Origin: Selaginella tamariscina
Taxonomy: Eukaryota > Streptophyta > Lycopodiopsida > Selaginellales > Selaginellaceae
Direction of reading: 5' to 3'
Length of the DNA: 64,000 nt
Assembly (NCBI GenBank): GCA_003024785.1
Contig: PUQB01000279.1
Span: 177,144 to 241,143, forward strand
Below, in pieces: positions 23,481 through 33,700 of the stretch. The notes beneath the pieces were generated by a model. It saw only the letters and a list, made by a program, of their open reading frames with translations. It was not told the origin of the DNA and made no database searches. The position numbers were made by a program, and so were the translations under genes. How positions within the stretch are numbered: position 1 is the stretch's first letter; each line of letters opens with the position of its first letter.

Positions 23481-24715
23481 TTCGCATTTCTTTGATTTTC
23501 CAATGGTCCCATATCTCCACATGTTACGATATTATAGCTTTACATTTCTGCATCCCTCAGTGTTTTCTCATTACCCCTTTTCATAAGGGTCTGCTACTAT
23601 ATATAGCTACGCCAGACTAGGTATGAGACTTTTATCGGAATCAAACTCTTTTCCGATGCTAGAGTACTTCTTTCAAAACCCTATTCTTTGTAGACATGTC
23701 AATTTGGCCAGAGACAATCACAAAGGCGCATGGCTGTACACATGTATACAACAAGGGTTGTCAATAGTTTAATATAAAGGAATAAAGCAAGTCTTTATTT
23801 TTATTAACCAAGGGGCTAGCAACAACACTAACTAAAGGCCTCCAATATAAATTCTAGTTAAGTAAAGAAATTAACCAGTGTTGTGTGCGTTGGGTGACAA
23901 ACTTTGTAGACGTGCAAAAGGTCTCCAAGTGACTTCATGTCGCAGGTGGTGCCTTTGGTAGCTAGGTTTACGACTCAATGAACGACGGTTCTGAAGTACT
24001 TAGCTTTGCGTAATGCAAGGGGGGTAATGAAATTATGTAACTTTTAGCTAACTCCACATAGAGTGATATGTTAGTTTTGGTTAGTTTTCTCTAACATTAT
24101 ATAGTTTTGGAGTTGGACGTCAATGAGGACGTTGACATTTTCAAAGGCAGGGAGTGTGTCATAGTTTTAATATGACTCCCCTTTTATTTTGGACATTGAC
24201 TGTTGTTACTTATTGTACTATGTTGATAAGCCCTAGGTGTAGAAGAAACAGGCCTGTTTAGTGCACTTGGATATTTAGTGATGGTTGGCCGGGTGTCATT
24301 AGGTATTTGCAAGAAACTCTGGGCGAAGTTAGCACTTCCATTTAAAAAACTCTTACCTTGGTTTTTCGTGTCCCGGTTGGGTTAATGGCTAGTTCTTGTG
24401 AGTTCAGCATGTCGGATATGTTTAGAAATACCCCTAGGTTTGACAGGTTAGGGTTAGGGGTTGATGGATAACTCACCAAGTATATTCCTTTTAGGAATGA
24501 GATTTCGTGCCAGCCCACTTAATCACATAAATAAGGTAGTATATAGGAGTGAGGGTTCCTGGATTCATGACTGAGCTTGTTACTCTTCTCCCAATGCAAG
24601 CTCTAGCTTGTGTTGTCAAGGCACAACCCTCTGTTGTGCCGCCCTAACTTTCAGATAACAAAGGTACGTCCCACCTTCAGGGTAGCTCACCCTTAACGTT
24701 GGCTAATCCATGCCT

Positions 24716-25860
24716 GGAAGGTCTTGTCGGAATACACGTTCCAAGAGGTATAGGTTGAGGCTTGTCTCCAGCCTCCTCCTCCACGTCAAACTAGGTGTAG
24801 CACTCATGGCCAAGCAAGGCACATTTATGTCCTTGTCCAATCGTGGGCGTGGGATCTTGTTTGACGGGTTCACATTACCCAGTTCCTGAGGGTTCACTAA
24901 GGGTTCTAGAGTTGGCATTTAGGAGCCACATTTGTGGCACTTGGTGCAACTCTAGAATTTAAGGGCTATGGCATGATAGCCCACATTGGGGAAGGTAGTG
25001 AAGATGTGACACTTAGCTAAACATCATACGATACAATGCCCAAGGCACATCCTTTGGGGTTATGTCATGGTCTTGTCGCCAAGGGGTTGGATACTCTAAC
25101 AAACAGGCATGCTTGTGCTTGCGCTAGGGTGCTAAGCCTTGGGCATTTGCTCAAGGGAGGTTATGTCCCGTAACTAGGTGTGCTTAGGCACACTTGGTTA
25201 GGGGAGTGTTCTCCTTGGAATCCAGGGGTTGAACAACCTAAACTTGTTAGCAGGAGTCTTTTCATGAAGCACTCGCAAGGTCATGTACTTAGAGTTATTC
25301 AAACCTAGCCTTAGGGAGTTTTCTTAACAAAACACTCGTGTTTGCCTACGGCGCACACTTATGTCCTTACTAAGTATTAGCCCTAGGTCTAGGGTATGAC
25401 TTGGCCACTCAAACCCTTAGGTTTAGGGTACCCTTTGTCGCCCTAAAGGGGTTATATTTCCGAATGAGGGTGATTTCTCAAAGGGTAAGTGACGATGCCT
25501 TGGCTCTGTCACGGAGGTATGTGTGAGACACATCTCCTTTGTGGGGTTAGGACATGAGCATGTCTAGGTCTACTAGGACAGGATCCTAAAGTCTACTCGG
25601 GTTATCCTCTAGGGTTTAGGGGATGGTCATTTAAGACAGGATCCTAAAGTCTACTCGAGTTATCCTCTAGGGTTTAGGGGATGGTCATTTAAGGGACTTA
25701 GGGTAGGACTCTAAGTCTTCTGCCCTAATTGGGCTTTGAGTCAGATTCTTAGGGTTATTTTGGAAGACTTAGCGTTGTTCACACATAGTTATGATGCTGA
25801 ATAGTCATTTGACAGCCATGTGTTGCTACATGTTGGCCCTTCGGGTTAAAACTCTGACAT
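24716..25860 (+). repeat. Second, longer copy of the 18060 repeat family
   Basis: Shares ordered words with 18060-18640 and is longer because of inserted blocks, including the 58-bp tandem duplication at 25578-25693. Noncoding. Confidence 0.55.
25578..25693. repeat. Tandem duplication, 58-bp unit, two copies
   Basis: The unit beginning acaggatcctaaagtctact occupies 25578-25635 and 25636-25693. The copies differ at one position (cgggtt versus cgagtt), so the duplication is recent relative to the surrounding diverged repeat. Confidence 0.9.
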
Positions 25861-26487
25861 AATGTGTGTTTATGCATGTATACAATATTAATTAATATAA
25901 TATATTAACGAATATAATATATATATAAAACATCTAAATAAATAGATAGTGACACACTTTGAAATGTAATCGATGAAATATAAATATAAAAGGCTCTTCC
26001 ACTCGTAATAAACTTATATTAAACCTCTATTGTGTATATTAGCTCCTAAATTATTAATGCTTCTTCATTATTAAAATACAGTGCTCTAACAGAAAGGCAA
26101 TTACAAATTACTATATAAGAAAATAAATTAAATTGAAACAATCACTTATGATCTATCCAAATGAAGGAAAAAAGATAATTGAACTTTAAGAAGTTTGATT
26201 TCAAAGAAAAACCATAACCATTGATTTACCATAATCACATCATTAGCAAAACATACATTACGAAAGTGTTATATTTCTTATTTTATTCTAAATAAATTTA
26301 TAACTCAGAAAATTAAGTTTACAATTCTCAACTTTATAATATATTAATTCTCATACATGTCGGCCCCATTGCACAACCCTAAACTTACTGGTCGCCTTGA
26401 TCTGCCGTTAAACAGTCGACGCGGAATAATTTAACAACGCGGTAGCGCCATTTTCGCCTTTTTATCCCTTGCCCTGTAGTTGGTGCG

Positions 26488-26691
26488 ATGATAAGGGTGA
26501 ATCCGCAGCGGCGGCGGCGCCATCGTGATCTGTATGAAGTCGAGAGGCTAACGGCGATCATCATGAATTCTAAAATCTTCTGTGACTTTGGATCTCATCG
26601 GTGCCAATCACACCGCTGCTCGTTTCTGCTCTCGCTAGCTCTGTCTCCTTTGAAACGATTGCCGCAAGATGGGAGCCGACACAGGAAGTAG
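26488..26691 (+). CDS. Overlapping uORF, possible conserved-peptide uORF
   Basis: A 67-codon frame opens at an upstream ATG (26488-26490) and ends 22 bases inside the methyltransferase-like coding region, in a different frame. Its middle (RHRDLYEVERL, MNSKIFCDFGSHRCQSHRC) looks more protein-like than a random leader. Arabidopsis relatives of the downstream gene are, to my recollection, annotated with conserved peptide uORFs (CPuORF46/47). If homologous, the frame would dampen translation of the main ORF. The function and the homology are inference. Confidence 0.4.
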   Translation: MIRVNPQRRRRHRDLYEVERLTAIIMNSKIFCDFGSHRCQSHRCSFLLSLALSPLKRLPQDGSRHRK

Positions 26692-28157
26692 GCGAGCACG
26701 ACGGAAACAAACGATTCTGGTTGGATCCCTCCTGTTTGTGCTGGCTCTCACGGCTGTGCCTTCTATCTTCTTCTACTACGATCAGAAGCCAGCAGCAGCA
26801 GCAGAAGCAGGGGACGGTTGGTTACCCCCTCCCGTGCCGCATTTGGCTACAGGTGCACTTCTTAGGACGCGGCGCCAATTCAGCTCTTACCAAGAGTACC
26901 TGAAGTTGCAACTGAAGAAGACGACCAACGCGAGGCTGAGAAAGTTGTGGACAAGCAGGGACTGGAGGCGTAAAGTGGACGTGTTTGCGGCAGTGTTTGT
27001 GCGGCTGATGCGTGACGAGGGGCTTCTATGGCCCGGGGCCAAGGCCATGTGCATCGGAGCTCGCGTCGGGCAGGAGGTTCTGGCTCTCAAGGAGAATGGT
27101 GTGGAGGACGCGGTGGGCATAGATCTGGTGCCTGCTCCGCCCCTAGTGACCAAGGGCGACATTCACAGGCACCCCTTCTCCAATGACACGTTTGATTTCG
27201 AGTTCTCCAATGTCTTCGACCACGCCCTCTTCCCTTCTCTCTTTGTGTCGGAGATTGAGAGGACGCTCAAGCCCGGTGGGGTCGCAGTCCTCCATCTCAC
27301 CCTCAACCGCCCTGGCGACTCCTACTCGGCCAACGACCTGCTCAGCCTGGACCCGCTGGTGCAGCTATTTGAGAGATCGGAGGTGGTGGACGTGAGGCAG
27401 GTGGATGTATTCGGGCTGGACACGGAACTGGTGATGCGTAAGAGGCAGCAGCAGCCCAAATGTACGCCTAAGTGGGAGCAGCATACCATCCGTCTGGCAG
27501 AAACGTTGATTGTCCAGGAGCCCAGCAAGCCTTGGATAACGCTCAAGCAGAATGTGAAGAGGATCAAATACTTGCCCACGCTGGTGGACATCGGCAATCG
27601 AAGCCGCTACGTCTACGTGGACGTGGGCGCCCGTACATACGTGTCCAGCATCGGGAGCTGGTTCAACAAGGTGTACCCGAAGCAAGGTCACAACTTCACC
27701 ATCTTCGCCATCGAGGGGACAAGGCTTTCCATGCGGGCTACGCCAAGCGCAAGGACGTCACTCTGCTGCCTTACGCTGCTTGGAGCAAGAACGAGAGTTT
27801 GCTGTTTGGTACCCACGGTGATGCAATGGGCCGCATTCTTGAGCAAACTGTGAGGAAGAACTCGGTGGAGGTGGTGCAGGGATTCGACTTTGCTTGGTGG
27901 CTTACACAGACTGTGCGATCAAGTGACTACGTGGTGATGAAAATGGACGTCGAAGGCACGGAATTTGATCTACTGCCCAGGCTCATGGAAACAGGTGGAT
28001 CTGCCTTATAGATGAACTGTTCCTCGAGTGCCATTACAACCGCTGGCAAAAGTGCTGTCCGCAAAGGACCAGCAAGTACAATCGGACTTATATGCAGTGC
28101 CTGGCCCTATTCCAGGCTCTCAGGAGCCGCGGCGTCCTAGTTCACCAGTGGTGGTGA
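26669..28157 (+). CDS. Membrane-anchored SAM-methyltransferase-like protein (DUF7870-type, two apparent frameshifts)
   Basis: Single-exon gene encoding an unassigned plant SAM-dependent methyltransferase-like family, related as far as I recall to Arabidopsis At3g53400/At5g03190. A basic N-terminus is followed by one membrane anchor (about residues 16-36), suggesting a type II Golgi or endomembrane protein. A class-I Rossmann module follows (MCIGARVGQEVLALKENG, GIDLVP, FDFEFSNVFDHALFP, LKPGGVAVLHLTL), then a FkbM-like C-terminal half (YVYVDVGARTYVSSIGSWF, MKMDVEGTEFDLLPRLMETG, ECHYNRWQKCCP, stop after LVHQWW). The frame breaks twice: near 27716-27720, where one more G in the run restores the reading, and near 27992-27997, again about one base short. 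The rest is well kept, so either sequence error or a very recent pseudogene. Start chosen at ATG 26669 for its membrane anchor. Confidence 0.75.
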
Positions 28158-28517
28158 CCCGTTCTTTTTTGTTTCAAAGCAAATAAGATCCATTTAAGCG
28201 TGCCTGATTCTAAGGCGTAACTCTTGCGTCAAGCAGCTTCGTGGGACACCATCCATTGTTCACCTACGGTTGAACTTGTTCATGTCCTCTGCTAGCAGTA
28301 AAGCCCTTCTGGTTGAGCTGGAGACTTCCAATGCTTCTTTACCTCGCATCGTAGATTCTCTTCCCAAAACTCATCTTCGGCTTCATCCAAATCCCAGAAC
28401 TCATCTTTTAAGACCGCTTTTTTCCCACCGCGATTAATCCTTTGTACAAAACGCTTGTTTTTACAATTCAAAGAAAAATATTACACGATGGAATTCTTTT
28501 CTAAAGCTACATGTGGG
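28158..28517. other. Convergent intergenic region
   Basis: About 360 bp between the stop of the methyltransferase-like gene and the stop of the minus-strand palmitoyltransferase. It probably contains both 3' UTRs. No coding signal. Confidence 0.5.
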
Positions 28518-29842
28518 TTAGCAGCACCATGTGCGACCCGTTTTGTGGGCGTCCCTTCCCTCCGCCACCGGAACATCATATGCACGATATCCTGTGTCAC
28601 AACAAAACTCGTAGGCATTTGAGCACGCTCCTCTACTGAATGGGTGTAACTCTGGAGGAAGGTCCCTGCATTGCAGCAGGTTAGTGCCAAGCACAATTGT
28701 ATGTATAAGCAAAATACCGAAGGTAGGAGATGCGCTTGCGTCGGGTCTTCTCATATGTGGTTTGATTTGTGATTATCAGATAGCTACCAAGCCAAGTTAG
28801 GGTGAAGAAAGGTTTCTATGCCTCCTTTTGGCTTACCTGTGGAATATGAGCAGTGTCGCAAGGAAAAGTGAGCAACAAATGAGCCCCACAAAAACAACCA
28901 GCAGAAACACATTCTGCAACCTGCAGAAACAATACGTTTAATCAGGAATATTCAGCCGCAGCGATAATTTCAAGTTGATACCAGATTTTGCCATGGCGTT
29001 TAGAGTGGAACGCTTCAAAGTAGATTGCTGTTGTCCATATGCACAAAGTGTTTCCAAGGAAACGTACCACCTGCTCTCAAGCCCCTCATTAACAAGAAAT
29101 GAGGCACACAGTGCATACGTACCAGAATCTGCGGTGATTGCGTTGACCAATACATGTGCCTAACCAGACACAAATGGTGATCGAACCTTAGTACACACTT
29201 GTCACAGTCATGGCAATGCTTTGTCCTCAGTGGCTACAACGTTCAACAACGAGGTTATAAGACAAAGGAGCTCAAGCATTAACTGGTTCAGTACCTGGAA
29301 AGCATTGCAGAAAGTGCAGCGCGAGCTGTTTGGGAAAAACACTAGAGTTAACCTCACCAAGAGGAAAGAAAGAACACACATACCATGCAATAGAAGGCGC
29401 CACAGCCTTGATTGCTGCTTCAAAATCTGAATCTCCTTCCAGATCAGCCACATACCTAAACAACAGCCCAATGAGTTGAAAAAAATACATTCATTCCAAA
29501 AGCATGTATACTTTACCCAGGCGATGACCCAGCAGTCCAATAATACTGGACTATAGTGATGAAGAGCAAGAACAAATAAAGTAGACCATACCTGCATTGC
29601 ATATGTGAGAAGAGAAAAAAAAATCATTAAATTCTGCAACTTACCAAGTGTAGCTTGCAATCTCCTGCTGAAGTCCCTTATCCAAAAATATTAACAGGGC
29701 AACAGATAGCGCGTGCACAAGAAACCAACAAAGTTTGGGGCCATATCCTGGATTGAATCCATCTAACGAATTCGGGGGAATGAGTGACAAGATCTATGAA
29801 AATTCCAGCTTACTGACCTTGATTACAATTTGAAAAGCGCAT
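28518..29842 (-). CDS. DHHC palmitoyltransferase, PAT10-like (apparent frameshifts)
   Basis: Protein S-acyltransferase that would palmitoylate membrane-associated proteins; the closest plant relative I recognise is the tonoplast/Golgi enzyme PAT10. Start ATG 29842, exon 2 29762-29645, then several short exons. Order: two membrane segments (WFLVHALSVALLIFL and YGLLYLFLLFITIVQYYW), the GSSPGY motif, a Cys-rich domain (SRCTFCNAFQ, PLRTKHCHDCDKC, FDHH then CVWLGTCIGQRNH), further membrane segments, NQTTYE, and the C-terminal HPFSRG...EFCC. The catalytic FDHHC reading needs removal of one T at 29172-29174 (plus-strand AAA), and the following exon needs one extra base near 29047. With those the family pattern is complete. 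Start codons of this gene and the glutaredoxin-like gene are 110 bp apart and divergent. Confidence 0.8.
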
Positions 29843-29952
29843 GCCTGCGACCTACACACGCTATGCTCGACCTTTTCTCATAAGGATGGAAACCCTAAGA
29901 AGTGGCATAATTATAGTTTACTAGCCAAAAGTCAGTTAGGGAATATAGGAAA

Positions 29953-30547
29953 ATGAGGCCTGTGCTTGTGCTGGTGTTGATGGCAGCAGCAGTGGTTGTG
30001 AGAGAGAGAGTGAGAGCTGAAGTAGAGGGGCCACTTACAGAAGAAGAGAAGGCTGACCCGGAGTTGAACCAGGCGCTGGACACGTTCATGGATATGGTTT
30101 CACGCTATAGGGTAGTGATTGCCGGCAAGAAGAATTGCCAGTAAGCAAGAAAGTAATATGAGAAGAAGGATTAGCTCACCAATATCTGTATGAAAACAGG
30201 ATGACAGACCGAGTCAAGGCTGCATTTGCTGACCTTAATGAGCAACCCCACGTACTGGACCTTGATACCATGCAACAAGGTATACAATCTCCCAACCGCC
30301 TTCTCTAACCCACTTACGCTAAACAAGCAGACGAGGGATGGCTCATAAGAAGCGCTCTCAGGCGTTGGCTTGGTTACTGGATCACTCCTCAGATCTTTGT
30401 TCATGGAATGCACTACGGAGGAGCAGAACGTAAGTCACTTAACGGCTGCTTATTGGAATTCTCATTCTTCTTGTTGCAGTGTTGCTAGACAACCACAAGA
30501 CAGGCCTTCTCGGCCAACATCTCAAGGAAACAAAGTCTGAGCTCTAG
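29953..30547 (+). CDS. Secreted/ER glutaredoxin-like protein with atypical active site
   Basis: Four exons with introns at about 30139-30201, 30281-30329 and 30430-30479. The product is about 155 residues. It begins with a signal peptide (MRPVLVLVLMAAAVVV), so entry to the secretory pathway is predicted. After an acidic linker it follows the glutaredoxin fold: VVIAGKKNC, then RVKAAFADLN, VLDLD, LRRWLGYWITPQIFVHG (including the cis-Pro-type TP), HYGG, LLDNHKTGLLGQHL. The usual CPYC/CGFS active site reads NCQM, so only the first Cys remains, as in monothiol or non-redox members. Intron 1 falls exactly at that motif. Likely roles, by inference, are secretory-pathway thiol handling or a lectin-like glutathione-binding use. 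Confidence 0.75.
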
Positions 30548-30748
30548 TTACAGACATTAATGTTTTATGTACAATCTTTCTTTCAAATTACAACGCTAGC
30601 ACCCTTCAAAAGAATCACAATATACAACAAATTGCTGCACGCAAGTTATGATGGGCAATACCGTTTTTTCTTTTTTCTGTTTGCTTACCTGAAAAGAATC
30701 CAAAAAAGCTTTGAGTGTGTGTATATGGGATATGTATGAAACAGTCGA

Positions 30749-33700
30749 TCATTCTGCTTGAGGCTGCAGAAAATGGAATGCGGGGCCCTCCTTTAACTGC
30801 GGCGGCACGTCTATGTCGTTCAAATCCATCTCCAACATCGACTTTGATATGTCGTCAACAGAAAACGGAATGCTGCGACAAGCACGATTGATTTTTTATC
30901 TGGTGACGGTCACTTTGCTTACCTTGAGTCGTCGTCCAGTAAGAAAGAGTTGCTCACGGGATTGTTTGAATCCTCGGTCATCAGAACTCTCATGTTTGTA
31001 ATTACCTGCACAAGCAAAATGCTCAGATGCAGCTTTCACTCAGTAATGATGTTTACCTCTGGTGATACGCTGTGAGTACCATATTTGTCATCCCAGTACA
31101 TGGTGCTGATACGATATAGTTGCTGTATGCTTAGTACCTGTAAATTGCGATCCATATGAACTAAGACAGAAGTAGAGAAGAAGAAGAAAAGTAGCAAGGT
31201 CAACTAACCGGGCAAAGATCGTGGGTGATCTCGTCCAACGACTTCTTAGGCTTCTGATGAATGACCTATAACCAAGCGAACAAACGTGAGCAGAGCTTCC
31301 TGGTTTGAAAGCTCCGCTTACCAGGAATCCAACGGCCTGCCGGATATGCTTCAATTCATCCCAAGCAGCACCAGCGTACTGTTAGGAAAGGACAGACAGA
31401 TGAAAACAGTTAGTTCGGAATCACCATATAAAAATCTACTACTGACCTCTTCGGTAGCTTCGTAAACCCAATGCTCCAACTCTGCCAAACCAGCTTTCAC
31501 ATACTCCCCGTTGGAAAAGGAGCAGCACTCTCGCCTCAAAAGCAAACTGAAGGTGAAAACCTTAGTTCAACAACAGCACGTGTCACTTGTTCGAAAACCC
31601 ACCTATTGAATAGTTGAACGTTTATGAACGAGAATATTTGCGTGAACAGCTTGCGGATAAGAAATGCTGGCACCTGTATGTCGTAAACTATAATAAGAAG
31701 GATGCACAAGTGAAAGAGATATCTCTTACGTGATTTGCCCGCAGCGTATTGAGAATATTAGTGAGGCTTTTTATTATGCCATGCCAGTGGCTGCCTAGCA
31801 TCTGCTGTATGTTTGGTGATCTCCCAGCTCTGCCCAGAGTAGCTCGGGCGGTTCTCGGAGCCGGTTGAGCTTTCAGCAAAGATGTTATTTCCTTCTTCAG
31901 ATTGTCTCGCAATATACCATATATCTTCTCAACATAAGCGGTCAGCTGCTGCTTGAACAGCAATGCTGGATACTTTGCCTCCACTTGCCTTGAAGCATCC
32001 AACCCTCCAATTCCTCCATTCCCGACAAACGCTCCCGGTGACGACTTTATGAACCCCTGAAAATGGGCACAACGTCGAAAACTGATTCTTTGAAGCAATA
32101 TGTGTGTGCGTGCATGCGTGCGTGTGGCACCTGAGTCATGCGTCCAAATAACGTCACTGATGAGGAGCGCCTTCGTTGAGGACCAGGACCACTAGCCTTG
32201 AGCGTCCGTTGCAGCAGGAATAACAGAGTAGACGTGTTTGATAGCCAGTAAGCTAAAATATCGCTGTTCTCTTGACTCTACAGTAAGGAACACGAAAGCA
32301 GATTGGTTAAGTGGAGGATTTAACACTTACCTCAATAGCATTCCCAACTGTCTGAATGATTCGGTCAAAAATATTCGTTCTCTCGGCTTCAAACGACCGC
32401 CAGTGTAGCAAGCATTTGTAAATGATTATAGCTGCAACAGGCCTATTTTGACTGAAACCAACATCTTTCATCACGCACTGTAACAGCATATCCTGAGTTT
32501 CCTGAGAATGTCAACCAGTTAGTCGACCAGATAAATGGCGTCAACGCTACGGGAAGCTAAACCTGCTGCCGGTCTATCAACTGTTTCTGACGCTTTTGCT
32601 CCGTTTCCGTATGTTCCTTTTCGGTTTGAATTGGCATGAGAGTATCCTGTGAACATAAAAGCTTAGATAACAGACTTTACAGAAACATGAAATGGCTACC
32701 GGTGTCGTTTTGTTGTCACCATTCGGAAAGTGTCCATTCTCCGGAGTCCTCTGTACATAAAATAGCAGGATCATGAGTAAGACAGCACACCTTGCCTATG
32801 CTGGATCTATACATGCAATGTGCCTCGCACTTGCACACACAGAGCGTCTAGGAGATATATATGCACATGAACCTGGAAGACTGGCGTCTTAAATCGATTG
32901 CTAAGGGTCTTTGTCGGGGTCATAACCAGTGCTTGTTGCCTCAGCACTTGATTTTCAGTTTCCAGATTAGACAGCTTCTCTTCCGATCTGAAAGTAATAG
33001 TTAGCGACGGACCAAGGTATCACGAGGGAGTCTGTAAGTCACCTTTGCAGCAGCTCCTGTAGTTGTTCAGCCTTAGACATGGCATCAGAGAGCTTGTGCA
33101 TGTTTTCCTCTGCATCCTTGTTACTCAGAGACAAGCTCTTCTCTAACTCAGCAGTGCGTTTCTCAAGTGACTCCACCAACACCTACATGGGACGGCGTTA
33201 AGCATGGCAAATACACATTACAGATATGGCGACTTACCTGTAATCTAGCATTTTCATCGGCCACTTTAACCTCGTTGACTTCTACTACCATTGACTGCCG
33301 TGCAGCATTGACCGCTTCCCCTAGAGCTTTCCTGTTTTCCATCCTCTCTTTTGCCAGCGAATCATTCAGCACTTCAACTTGACTCTCCATGCTTTGCAAA
33401 GCTGCTTGCAGTTTGGTGATTTCTTGGTTCTTGGCTTCTTCCATATCGACCTGGCGTACACAATAGTACTTAAACTAGCTACATTACGCAGCAGAGACTT
33501 TACCCGCAGACGCTTCTCAAGTTGTAATCGCCAAGTGAGCTCCTCACAACGCTTCTCCAGCTTCGTTTTAGCCTCTTGGAGAGCACCTGTTTCTTTGGCA
33601 GCCTGCAAACAGCCTCGTCTAAGTTGACAAGCATTGCTTAAGTTTGCTAAAGAGGTTACCATCTTAAGTTTCTTAAGCTCCTTCCGGGAAATTCGTCCAC

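Larger units (their letters stand above)
23481..26460. other. Intergenic relic DNA left of the gene island
   Basis: No credible gene. The left part (23480-24240) has no recognised similarity; 24716-25860 is a copy of the repeat family also found at 18060-18640. Near 25140-25200, gtgtgcttaggcacacttgg looks like a reverse-complement relative of 16815-16850. Beyond 25870 the sequence is AT-rich, then GC rises at 26390 as the first gene of the island begins. Confidence 0.5.

Noticed and set aside
24703-24918. 71-codon minus-strand frame
   Set aside because: Falls inside a noncoding repeat copy; the related repeat at 18060 does not keep the frame.
30171-30413. 80-codon minus-strand frame over the glutaredoxin-like gene
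   Set aside because: Antisense to well-supported exons and introns of the plus-strand gene.
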